A stretch of DNA of 24,432 bases, from assembly GCA_031365465.1 (NCBI GenBank), contig JANLYD010000411.1:1-24432 (forward strand), in the 5' to 3' direction. Numbering within the stretch: position 1 is the first letter of the stretch; every line of letters begins with the position of its first letter. Positions 15,669-22,936 of the stretch are shown here, piece after piece. Below the pieces are notes generated by a model that was not told the origin of the DNA, did no database searches, and worked only from the letters and a program-made list of their open reading frames with translations. This DNA comes from JABFRJ01 sp031365465. GTDB lineage: Bacteria > Pseudomonadota > Alphaproteobacteria > Rhizobiales > Hyphomicrobiaceae. The position numbers were made by a program, and so were the translations under genes.

Positions 15669-15786
15669 CTGTTTCGCATAAGACAACAGCGTCTTGTTAT
15701 CGTCGCCGTTTTTCGCGATCGCCCTAGACAAAGCGCAACGAGTGGTTGTCTAATTTGCCGGCATTTACTATTGGCCGGGGGGCACA

Positions 15787-16590
15787 ATGACTGCTGAGTT
15801 TGCCGAGTTTTCTTCTATTGCTGCATTGCAACCGCGAACGCGAGTGCCATTCCTCGACGCCTTCCGCGTCCAGCATGGACCGGCTGGGCTGTTGGGACGC
15901 TTTTTCTTGAGTGCCGACACCCGCATGAAGGAGCGCGGAATTACGCTGCGCTTCATCACACTCGACGACCTCGTCGACCTCAGTGAGAAAAATTCAGACA
16001 ATTGGGGCTCCACCAACCCGATGTTCGATCCGAGGTATTCCTACGTTCCAGCCGGTTCGATTTGTCTCGCAGGCTACGACGATGCGGGCGAGATCAAACT
16101 CTGCATCTGCGCCAAGCCTTTCGATGCGCGACCACGATCGTTCGCGTCGATCGTCAATGCCGGCGGCTTCACCGCTGTCCGGCCGGACTGCAGCAGGTCG
16201 CACATCGCCTCGACGATCGATGCGCCATTTGCCTATGAGATGTTTGGACTGCTGGGGTATGTCGGCGCCTTGTGGGTCCACCCCGACGCTCGTGGCGGAC
16301 GCTTTGCGTCGATCATGAGTTATATCGTGAATGCCTGTCTGCTGACGCTGTGGAATCCGGCGTATCTACTTGGTTCGGTTCAGCATTCGACGGTCGGTTC
16401 CGGCCTCTACGAGCGCTATGGCTATCTGCATTCCATGGCTTCGCTCGTCGTCACGTCGAACGGTATGCCCGAGGTCGATCTGACGATCGTGTATATGACG
16501 CCAAACGAATTTCTCGATGGACTAGCCACTTACCTGGACGAGATTTGGCCGAAGATCGATGCTGCTGTCGCAGCCCGACAGCGACAGTAA
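15787..16590 (+). CDS. Hypothetical protein with GNAT-like C-terminal half
   Basis: I do not recognise this 267-residue protein as a known family. No signal peptide or membrane segment is visible. The segment LWVHPDARGGRFASIMSYIV resembles the acetyl-CoA-binding motif A of GNAT acetyltransferases (hydrophobic strand, then R-G-G-x-x-A). The later SGLYERYGYLHSMASLVV resembles the GNAT end strand (Y-x-x-x-G-F/Y), with about the right spacing. The preceding part holds a long loop rather than the usual strands, so the fold is only a suggestion. The ATG at 15787 follows a G-rich stretch (GGGGGG) that can serve as ribosome binding site. Its 3' end overlaps the convergent gene downstream by 69 nt. 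Confidence 0.75.
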   Translation: MTAEFAEFSSIAALQPRTRVPFLDAFRVQHGPAGLLGRFFLSADTRMKERGITLRFITLDDLVDLSEKNSDNWGSTNPMFDPRYSYVPAGSICLAGYDDAGEIKLCICAKPFDARPRSFASIVNAGGFTAVRPDCSRSHIASTIDAPFAYEMFGLLGYVGALWVHPDARGGRFASIMSYIVNACLLTLWNPAYLLGSVQHSTVGSGLYERYGYLHSMASLVVTSNGMPEVDLTIVYMTPNEFLDGLATYLDEIWPKIDAAVAARQRQ

Positions 16591-17385
16591 CCGGCATGAT
16601 CCGAACGATTGGAACGGGATGACGGCGCGCCAATATCGGGTGCGCATGTCACCGATGCGGGGCCAACTCACAACGGCGTCCACGTCCTCGAACTTTGGCC
16701 GGCCGGATGTCGCCACCGAAACGAAATTATTCAAGATCCACTCTTTGTAGAGGTGATCTCCAAAATCGTGGATGTTGAAATCGCGGGGCTCCCGGCCAGC
16801 GACCGGGTGAAGGGGTGGGTAGCCGCCGCCCTGGTCGATTGTCGTAAAACGCGACATGTCGGATTGGACTTCCAACAGCGTCCAACGCCCTTGGTACATG
16901 TGATCGAGGGCCCGGCGTCGCGTATCGGCTTCACATGACACGTCGAGCGCAGAGGTGGTTTCGCGGACGGTTCGAGACCAGCGCCCGTGACCCACTTTGG
17001 AGAGGCGAGACAGCAAGCGTTCGTGGGGCGGCGTTGGTTTCGTAATCCGCTTTTCCAGCAAATAGCCAAGGAACAAGGTGGCGAGGCGGCAGGACATGGT
17101 GTGCTCGACGCGCCAGACGTCATCGAGCCAGGCAACCACCACGGGACTTTCACTCCGATCGAGCAGCCAGTACCAGAGCGTCGAAATCGCCTTATCCGAC
17201 ATCAAGGCAGGCCGGCAACGAACGGACACACTTTTTTCGCCTGCCGAGAGGCCAACGTAACCGATGTTCTCGATGGCATAATTCTCTGCGGCTTTTCCGC
17301 CCTCGGTGTAGCCAATCGTCAGTGTCGCTTCGGGCGATCCGGAAACGTGCAATCCGCCGAAGTCGTCGATAATCCAATTTGCCAT
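16522..17385 (-). CDS. Hypothetical protein, possibly PAS-like C-terminal region
   Basis: No family is recognised for this 287-residue soluble protein. It starts MANWIIDDFGGLHVSG and is rich in aromatic residues and Arg. The C-terminal part, with DFGDHLYKEWILNNFVSVAT, then RYWRAVIPFQSFGSCRLLSL and SIDLRPN, resembles the small PAS-type regions of alphaproteobacterial proteins that end in a W-R-x-x-x-P-F motif; this is a weak, by-eye match. The ATG at 17385 is preceded by GAGGGG with a short spacer. The frame is open up to 17595, but that extension runs into the nuclease gene and has no coding look. It lies 145 nt after the nuclease-like gene in the same direction, with a hairpin between. It overlaps the GNAT-like gene tail to tail by 69 nt. 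Confidence 0.65.
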   Translation of the reverse strand: MANWIIDDFGGLHVSGSPEATLTIGYTEGGKAAENYAIENIGYVGLSAGEKSVSVRCRPALMSDKAISTLWYWLLDRSESPVVVAWLDDVWRVEHTMSCRLATLFLGYLLEKRITKPTPPHERLLSRLSKVGHGRWSRTVRETTSALDVSCEADTRRRALDHMYQGRWTLLEVQSDMSRFTTIDQGGGYPPLHPVAGREPRDFNIHDFGDHLYKEWILNNFVSVATSGRPKFEDVDAVVSWPRIGDMRTRYWRAVIPFQSFGSCRLLSLSGCDSSIDLRPNLVQVSG

Positions 17386-17486
17386 AGTGCCCCTCGCAAA
17401 ATGCAAACATCGTACTGAGCTGTCCGCCGCTTCAGTACCGAGTACACGGCCCCTCCGCGTCTCGAGCATCATGCAAATTCCATGAC

Positions 17487-17524
17487 AAAAAACCGCGAAG
17501 CTCGAAAAGTTTCGAGTTTTCGAG
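17487..17524 (-). terminator. Terminator-like hairpin after the nuclease-like gene
   Basis: CTCGAAAA (17501-17508) and TTTTCGAG (17517-17524) form an 8-bp stem with an 8-nt loop. The middle segment TTTCGAG (17510-17516) can pair with CTCGAAA instead, giving an alternative hairpin. On the minus strand a run of six T (17487-17492) follows 8 nt after the stem. The structure starts 6 nt beyond the nuclease-like gene stop at 17531. Confidence 0.5.
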
Positions 17525-17530
17525 GCCGAC

Positions 17531-18712
17531 CTAGTTCGTTGTCCGTCGCGAGGGCTCGGCAGCTTTGAAGCCGGCATTCTGGGCTTCTGCCTCATCGCAA
17601 AACCAGCGCTCGCCTTTAGCCGTCTTCGGTGTCACCGATGCGTAGCCGGGCGCCCAAGGCATCAGATAAGATTTTTTATCTGAGCTGATGCGCCCCTTGA
17701 TCGGACATCCGTCGGGGGCCGTGGCCTTGGCTGCGGCCCAAGCCTTGGCGCGGAAATCTGCCGGCCGGTCTGCTTCGCCCGACCATACGCCCTGACCGGC
17801 TTTGCGCGCTGACGCCTCCAACGACGCGTAGCCGCCGAAATAGGACGCGGTGGAAAAGACGTGCCCGTCCTTCACCAGTGCGCCCGCGACGTCGCGCCCC
17901 TCTACCGTGCAATTTGCCTCGGTGCGGCCAAGAGCGTCAGGCCCGCCTTGCATCGTGCATTTGAATGGCTTGGCGCGCGCCAGCCGTTCCAGAGCCGCAA
18001 ACGCGATCTCGCCGCAGCGCCAGGACTGCTTTGATTGACGCGTGCAGGTTTGCTGCGGATCGGGTGCTTCTATACCGGAAAGATGCAGGAGGCGCCCCTG
18101 CAGCCTGATCATTTCTCCTGACAGAACGGTGGCTTTGCCTTCCACCACGGTCGAGGCCGGATCGGAACTCGACAGCCACGCGGGCTGCGCCGTGTCGGCC
18201 GAGGGGCCCAGTCCCGCACGGCCCCACGCAAACCAGCCCAATATCAGCGCTAACGCGACCGAAGCAGAAACCGGCAGCGCATTTTCATGCCACGAGGCCG
18301 GTTGAAAAAGTGAAGCGCGCGTCGTGCGGAGGTGGCCCAGCGCGATCGGCGCGAGCAGCAGCAGAACTAGCACTCCCATGGCCAGCGGGATGGCAGCTTG
18401 GCTATCGGCTGCGATGGTCGTCCAACGATAAGCGCCGGAGACTGTCGCCATCAACCCGCACAAAGCAACCGGCAACGCGACAGCCGGTCGAGCGAACGTC
18501 GAGCGCCAAGCCGATACCGTCGCGCGCCAGCCGGTGTCGGCAACCTTGGAAACTCCCTGCACCGCGGCACCGCCGACGGCCTTGGCCTGTCCAGCCGCGA
18601 CACGCCCAATCTCTTCCAGCTTGGCTCGCCGCTGTTCGCGCCTGAGTTTGATGGTTGTGCGCACATAGGCATGCCATTCGAAGCCTTCGGCTTTCTTTCG
18701 CCAGAAGAACAT
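17531..18712 (-). CDS. Membrane-anchored staphylococcal-nuclease-like protein
   Basis: The 393-residue protein has a basic cytoplasmic N-terminus (FFWRKKAEGF, then many K/R), three hydrophobic segments (about 76-97, 107-125 and 146-164) and an SNase-like domain (about 190-312). The domain reads LHLSGIEAPDPQQTC, GEIAFAALERL, GPDALGRTEANC and VAGALVKDGHVF. A C-terminal segment from about 336 (CPIKGRISSDKKSYL ... KGERWFCDEAEAQNAGF) is a cysteine-containing tail seen on many alphaproteobacterial SNase-like proteins. The Arg of the canonical R-L-x-G-I-D-x-P-E motif is His here and the final Glu is Asp; the GR Arg remains. Nuclease activity is thus uncertain. The ATG at 18712 has GAGGG 7 nt before it; the frame is open to 18766. 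Confidence 0.85.
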   Translation of the reverse strand: MFFWRKKAEGFEWHAYVRTTIKLRREQRRAKLEEIGRVAAGQAKAVGGAAVQGVSKVADTGWRATVSAWRSTFARPAVALPVALCGLMATVSGAYRWTTIAADSQAAIPLAMGVLVLLLLAPIALGHLRTTRASLFQPASWHENALPVSASVALALILGWFAWGRAGLGPSADTAQPAWLSSSDPASTVVEGKATVLSGEMIRLQGRLLHLSGIEAPDPQQTCTRQSKQSWRCGEIAFAALERLARAKPFKCTMQGGPDALGRTEANCTVEGRDVAGALVKDGHVFSTASYFGGYASLEASARKAGQGVWSGEADRPADFRAKAWAAAKATAPDGCPIKGRISSDKKSYLMPWAPGYASVTPKTAKGERWFCDEAEAQNAGFKAAEPSRRTTN

Positions 18713-18993
18713 TCCTGCACCCTCACGTGATTTGAATGAAGTGTCTCGGGGCCGAACGCATTGCACTCATCGCGCATTTGTAACGGAAAAGTGGCGACGA
18801 TAGGTTGGTGACGGCAGAGACTACCAAGAACGCTGCACCATTGCACATGCGTGTCGCCGCTTGGCCACAGAGATTTGCGATGAGCTGTGCGACTGGTTAA
18901 ACGTGTGCTGACGCGAGTGCGAGCTGCGCGCCTCACCACTGCCAGATCATCGGCTCTCACTGCGCGACGAAACCGCCTGTCTGGACGAACGCT

Positions 18994-19824
18994 ATGACCG
19001 ACACCACCGCAATTCCGGGCTCACCACCTGCGGACAGCGCCGACATCAATGCCCACGGCCACGATACCGACAGCAGTGGCCCGTTCGCCGAACCCGGCAA
19101 AAATACGTGTGCGATATCGGGATTGGCCAATCGCAAGCGCGATCTCATTCCGCTCGATAATGTGCGTCCGAGCTTGGCTGACAGTATCCGCAAAGAGCAT
19201 CCGAACCTGACCGGCGATGCGCTCATTTCCACCAAGCAACTCGCCCGATACCGCATGAAATACCTCGAAGACCTGCTCGAAAGCGAGCACGGCGAATTTA
19301 CCGAGCTCGAACGGCAAGTCGCGACCAGTATCGCCAATCACGATACGATTGCAGAAAACGTCGAAGACGACTTCGAGGAAGAGCGCACATTCGGGCAGCG
19401 CCTGTCCGACCATCTTGCTTCGTTCGGCGGTAGCTGGGCCTTCCTCATCACGTTCGCAGTCGTATTGGCCGTGTGGATGGGCGCCAATCTGCTGCTTGGA
19501 GAGAGACGTGCGTTCGACACCTATCCCTTCATCCTATTGAACCTGGTTTTATCGTGCATCGCCGCCATCCAAGCGCCGATCATCATGATGAGCCAGAAGC
19601 GCCAGGATGCGAAAGATCGGCTGCGGGCGCTCAACGACTACCGGGTGAATTTGAAAGCCGAGTTGGAGATCCGACACCTGCACGAGAAGCTCGACCACCT
19701 GATCTCCAAGCAGTGGCAACGGCTCGCCGAAATCCAGCGCATGCAGCTCGAGATCATGCAGGAAAAACGGCTCAAGAAGCACTTTCGTACCAAGCGTTCC
19801 TCGTCGAACAAGTCGAGCGGTTAG
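18994..19824 (+). CDS. DUF1003 family membrane protein
   Basis: The 276-residue protein has a polar N-terminus with CAISG near residue 39, a charged helical stretch (about 80-130) and two membrane segments (about 146-168 and 178-199). The DUF1003 signature is visible: FGGSWAFLITF, FDTYPFILLNLVLSCIAAIQ and APIIMMSQKRQDAKDRLRAL. It ends in a long basic coiled-coil-like helix (HLHEKLDHLISKQWQRLAEI). The function of the family is not known. The ATG at 18994 has no good ribosome binding site. The TAG stop overlaps the stop of glmM on the other strand in the four bases TTAG (19821-19824). A 281-bp gap without recognisable sites precedes it. Confidence 0.93.
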   Translation: MTDTTAIPGSPPADSADINAHGHDTDSSGPFAEPGKNTCAISGLANRKRDLIPLDNVRPSLADSIRKEHPNLTGDALISTKQLARYRMKYLEDLLESEHGEFTELERQVATSIANHDTIAENVEDDFEEERTFGQRLSDHLASFGGSWAFLITFAVVLAVWMGANLLLGERRAFDTYPFILLNLVLSCIAAIQAPIIMMSQKRQDAKDRLRALNDYRVNLKAELEIRHLHEKLDHLISKQWQRLAEIQRMQLEIMQEKRLKKHFRTKRSSSNKSSG

Positions 19825-21176
19825 CCACTCGCAGCCGCTTTTTGGACCGCCGCAGCAATATCTTCGACTACCGCGTTCACCAGATGCTGGTCGTCGCCCT
19901 CGGCCATGACGCGGATCACGGGCTCGGTGCCGGATGCGCGGATGACGACGCGGCCTTTCTTGCCCAGGCGCGCCGTACCGCCGTCGATCGCCTTGATCAC
20001 GGCTTCTTTCTCCAGCGGCTTGCCGTTGGCGTAGCGCACATTCTTCAGCACTTGCGGCAGACGTTCGAAGCGATTGCACACCTCGCTCACCGATTTGCCG
20101 GTGCCGACGACGACGGCCAGCACTTGCAACGCCGACACGAGCCCGTCACCGGTCGTAACGAAGTCGGACAACACGATATGACCGGACTGTTCCCCGCCGA
20201 CGTTGAATCCGTGCTTGCGCATGTGCTCGACGACGTATCGATCACCGACAGCGGTTCGCGCCAGCGTCAGCCCCTGTTCCTTGAGGTAGAGTTCCAGGCC
20301 GAGGTTCGACATGACAGTCGCAACGACGCCGCCGGCGGCCAATGTGCCGCGCTTGTGCCAACTGTCGGCGATCACGGCCATGATCTGATCGCCATCGACG
20401 ATCTGACCTTTTTCGTCGACGATCACCACGCGGTCGGCGTCGCCATCGAGGCCGATTCCAATGTCGGCGCGGACTTCCATCACTTTATCGCAGAGCGCTT
20501 GCGGCGAGGTGGATCCGCACTTCAAGTTGATGTTGGTGCCGTTCGGATCGACGCCGATGCGGATCACTTCCGCCCCCAACTCCCACAGCGCGTTTGGCGC
20601 GACCTGATAGCCTGCGCCATTCGCGCAGTCGATGACGACGCGCAATCCATCCAGCCGCACATCACGCGGCAACGTCCGCTTGGCAAACTCGATGTAGCGT
20701 TCCTGGGCGCTTTCGACCCGCTTGGCGCGCCCGATCTTTTCGGCGGAAACCAACATCTTGTCGGACGGACCTAGGATTAGCGCTTCCATCTTGCCTTCGG
20801 CCTCGTCAGACAGTTTGTAGCCGTCGGGGTCAAAGAACTTGATGCCGTTGTCGCTGCTTTCGTTGTGCGACGCAGAGATCATGACGCCGAGGTCGGCACG
20901 CATCGATCGCGTCAACATGGCGACACCGGGTGTCGGGACGGGCCCGAGCAGAAATACGTCCATGCCCACGGCCGTGAACCCGGACGTCAACGCGGTTTCG
21001 ATCATGTAGCCGGACAGGCGCGTATCCTTGCCGATCACGACGCGGTGCCGGTGCTGGCCGGATGTCGAGAACAGAGTGCCGGCTGCCATACCCGCCTTCA
21101 GCGCGATTTCGCTGGTCATCGGATAGACGTTGGCTTGGCCACGGATTCCGTCAGTACCGAAAAGTCGTCGTGCCAT
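19821..21176 (-). CDS. glmM: Phosphoglucosamine mutase
   Basis: GlmM converts glucosamine-6-phosphate to glucosamine-1-phosphate, on the path to UDP-GlcNAc, peptidoglycan and lipopolysaccharide. The 451 residues match the family length. It opens with RRLFGTDGIRGQAN, and the active-site serine is Ser103 in ISASHNESSDNGIKFF. The metal loop DGDADRV holds Asp244, Asp246 and Asp248, and the phosphate-binding RASGTEPVIRVM is near the C-terminus. The ATG at 21176 has AAAGG 7 nt upstream. In many proteobacteria ftsH and folP precede glmM; here a fatty acid desaturase gene lies 72 nt upstream in the same direction. The 3' end overlaps the DUF1003 gene by 4 nt. Confidence 0.98.
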   Translation of the reverse strand: MARRLFGTDGIRGQANVYPMTSEIALKAGMAAGTLFSTSGQHRHRVVIGKDTRLSGYMIETALTSGFTAVGMDVFLLGPVPTPGVAMLTRSMRADLGVMISASHNESSDNGIKFFDPDGYKLSDEAEGKMEALILGPSDKMLVSAEKIGRAKRVESAQERYIEFAKRTLPRDVRLDGLRVVIDCANGAGYQVAPNALWELGAEVIRIGVDPNGTNINLKCGSTSPQALCDKVMEVRADIGIGLDGDADRVVIVDEKGQIVDGDQIMAVIADSWHKRGTLAAGGVVATVMSNLGLELYLKEQGLTLARTAVGDRYVVEHMRKHGFNVGGEQSGHIVLSDFVTTGDGLVSALQVLAVVVGTGKSVSEVCNRFERLPQVLKNVRYANGKPLEKEAVIKAIDGGTARLGKKGRVVIRASGTEPVIRVMAEGDDQHLVNAVVEDIAAAVQKAAASG

Positions 21177-21248
21177 GATTAACCTTTGGCTTCCTTGAAT
21201 GGTGCCTTGATCGGATGTGTGCCGGATACCCAGAGTGCGCCGGGCGAA

Positions 21249-22301
21249 TCAGAACCCCGATTGTATGCGATCCGCGTCGACCTTAAGCCCCAGGTTTGTC
21301 TGACCCGCAATGGTTCCCTTACCGGACCGATCGCTGGACGGCTGCCGTGACGTCGCTTTGACGAGGACATTGTAGTAGCCGCGTTCGACCTCGAGGTGTG
21401 CCCGATGCCGGCCCTGCATGAGCCAACGATGCAGTTTAGGCAGATTGTAGGCGGGGACATAGAAAAGCAGGTGGTGCTCCAGATGATAGTTAACATAGTA
21501 CGGTGCCAGGAACAGCCGTTCCAAGCGGTTCGCACGCGTCGTGCGGGTGTTGCGGAGCGGGTCGAGATTGTCTGAGACGACAGCGTGCTCGGCGATGTTG
21601 CGCACGCGCGTCACCACCATCATCCAAGTCAGCAGCGGCAGCACCCACAGGAGCGGGTAAGCCCACCAGACGCCTGCCATCGCAAACCCTACGCATAGAA
21701 CCGCATTCGTCGTGAGTTGGGGGCCGAGTTTGTGCCAAAAGGCCTGCAGTCGCTGCTTGATCGGCGCGCCGGCCGGTCCAAGCGCATTGAGAGCTTGGGC
21801 TTTTCGCTGTGCGAACCCGGTTTGTCCGCTGATATCACGCCAGAATTTCCGCCGGTAGCTGCTTGGCGTAATGGGAAATGGCCGCGACAGCACGAGATCC
21901 GGGTCCAGATCGGTCTGGGTGTGTGCGTGATGCTTGAGATGATAGCGGCGGTAGGCTCGCGTCTCCGCAAATACGGGATAGGCGCAGAACCACTGGCTCA
22001 GTCGCAGATTGACATCGGCATCAGGATGTAGCGCGCCATGGGCGCCGTCGTGCATCAGAATGGCCAATCCTAGCTGGCGGGAGCCGATCACCATCACGGC
22101 AACCACGAACGTCAATGGATTTGGCCACAGCGCGACGAGCGCAATCGCCAAGTAAATCGTGATCCAGGCGTGGGCGACCATCGCGATACCCCGCCACGGC
22201 GATCGTTGGCGTACCTCAGCCAATTGCGCATCGGTGATCAGCTCGCTGGCCGGTATCCGGGGCGCGGTGCGTTGCTGGTGTCGTTCTATGACGTTGGACA
22301 T
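21249..22301 (-). CDS. Fatty acid desaturase family protein
   Basis: This is a membrane di-iron desaturase or hydroxylase of 350 residues. The histidine clusters are complete: HDGAH (84-88), HLKHH (121-125) and HLEHH (273-277), plus RNIAEHAV (234-241). Hydrophobic stretches surround residues 40-80 and 195-230. The ending NYHLEHHLLFYVPAYNLPKL resembles the group that includes the rhizobitoxine desaturase RtxC and related lipid desaturases, but the substrate cannot be told. A polar tail of about 50 residues follows. The ATG at 22301 has GAGG 5 nt upstream. It is divergent from the phosphoribosyltransferase gene with 121 bp between them, and may share a transcript with glmM. Confidence 0.92.
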   Translation of the reverse strand: MSNVIERHQQRTAPRIPASELITDAQLAEVRQRSPWRGIAMVAHAWITIYLAIALVALWPNPLTFVVAVMVIGSRQLGLAILMHDGAHGALHPDADVNLRLSQWFCAYPVFAETRAYRRYHLKHHAHTQTDLDPDLVLSRPFPITPSSYRRKFWRDISGQTGFAQRKAQALNALGPAGAPIKQRLQAFWHKLGPQLTTNAVLCVGFAMAGVWWAYPLLWVLPLLTWMMVVTRVRNIAEHAVVSDNLDPLRNTRTTRANRLERLFLAPYYVNYHLEHHLLFYVPAYNLPKLHRWLMQGRHRAHLEVERGYYNVLVKATSRQPSSDRSGKGTIAGQTNLGLKVDADRIQSGF

Positions 22302-22422
22302 GCGGGCCTCGGGTCGCCTGCGACTTGTACGCTCGAGACGTTAACGCTGGTGCGAGCCCCGCGTCCAGATGATATAGGCGGCCGATCAGCGTCGAATTTC
22401 AAGCATCACGAAAGAATTGGAC

Positions 22423-22932
22423 ATGTCGCAGCCGTCAGCCGCCAAAGCCTTTCCGGTGTCGTGGGATCAGTTTCATCGCGATTGCCGCGCCATGGCTTGG
22501 CGCCTCGCCGACAAGGGCAAGTTCGACGCCATCGTCTGCATCACGCGTGGTGGGCTGGTGCCAGCAGCCATCGTGGCCCGCGAACTCGGCTTGCGGCTGA
22601 TCGAGACGGTCTGCATCGCCAGCTACCATGACTACAAGTCGCAAGGGAGTTTGCAGGTGCTGAAAGACATCGCTCCTGCCATTCACGCCATCGGCGACGG
22701 CCGCGGCAAGGGTGTGCTCGTCATAGACGATCTGACAGACACGGGCGCAACGGCAAAGATGGTCCGCGAGATGCTGCCCAATGCCCACTTTGCAACGGTT
22801 TATGCAAAGCCGGCGGGTGTGTCGCTCATCGACACGTTCGTGACCGAAGTCAGCCAAGATACCTGGATCTATTTTCCGTGGGATCTCGAGCTGAAGTACT
22901 CCGAGCCGATCGCAAAAGGCACCAGCGGCTGA
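22423..22932 (+). CDS. gpt: Xanthine phosphoribosyltransferase
   Basis: Gpt salvages xanthine and guanine with phosphoribosyl pyrophosphate, giving XMP and GMP. The 169-residue protein has the short Gpt build: SWDQFHRDCRAMAWRLA at the start, the RGG loop (42-44) in CITRGGLVPAAIVARELG, the PRPP-binding motif VLVIDDLTDTGATAK (98-112), and the C-terminal WIYFPWDLELK expected in xanthine/guanine enzymes. The ATG at 22423 is chosen; a TTG two codons earlier is also in frame. A TATAGG at 22373 may be its -10 box. Its stop lies 4 nt from the stop of the convergent gamma-glutamyltransferase gene. Confidence 0.94.
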   Translation: MSQPSAAKAFPVSWDQFHRDCRAMAWRLADKGKFDAIVCITRGGLVPAAIVARELGLRLIETVCIASYHDYKSQGSLQVLKDIAPAIHAIGDGRGKGVLVIDDLTDTGATAKMVREMLPNAHFATVYAKPAGVSLIDTFVTEVSQDTWIYFPWDLELKYSEPIAKGTSG

Positions 22933-22936
22933 GCCC

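Noticed and set aside
15680..15751. AAGAC/GTCTT hairpin and AGACAA/TTGTCT inverted repeat after the binding protein gene
   Set aside because: Stems of only 5-6 bp with no U run; too weak to call a terminator or operator.
18713..18993. Search for a gene or regulatory RNA in the 281-bp gap before the DUF1003 gene
   Set aside because: A minus-strand open frame crosses it but has no start site or family character; no clear hairpin or promoter was found.
19473..20774. 433-codon plus-strand frame opposite glmM
   Set aside because: Antisense shadow; begins inside the DUF1003 gene in another frame and has shadow composition (many H, D, R, Q).
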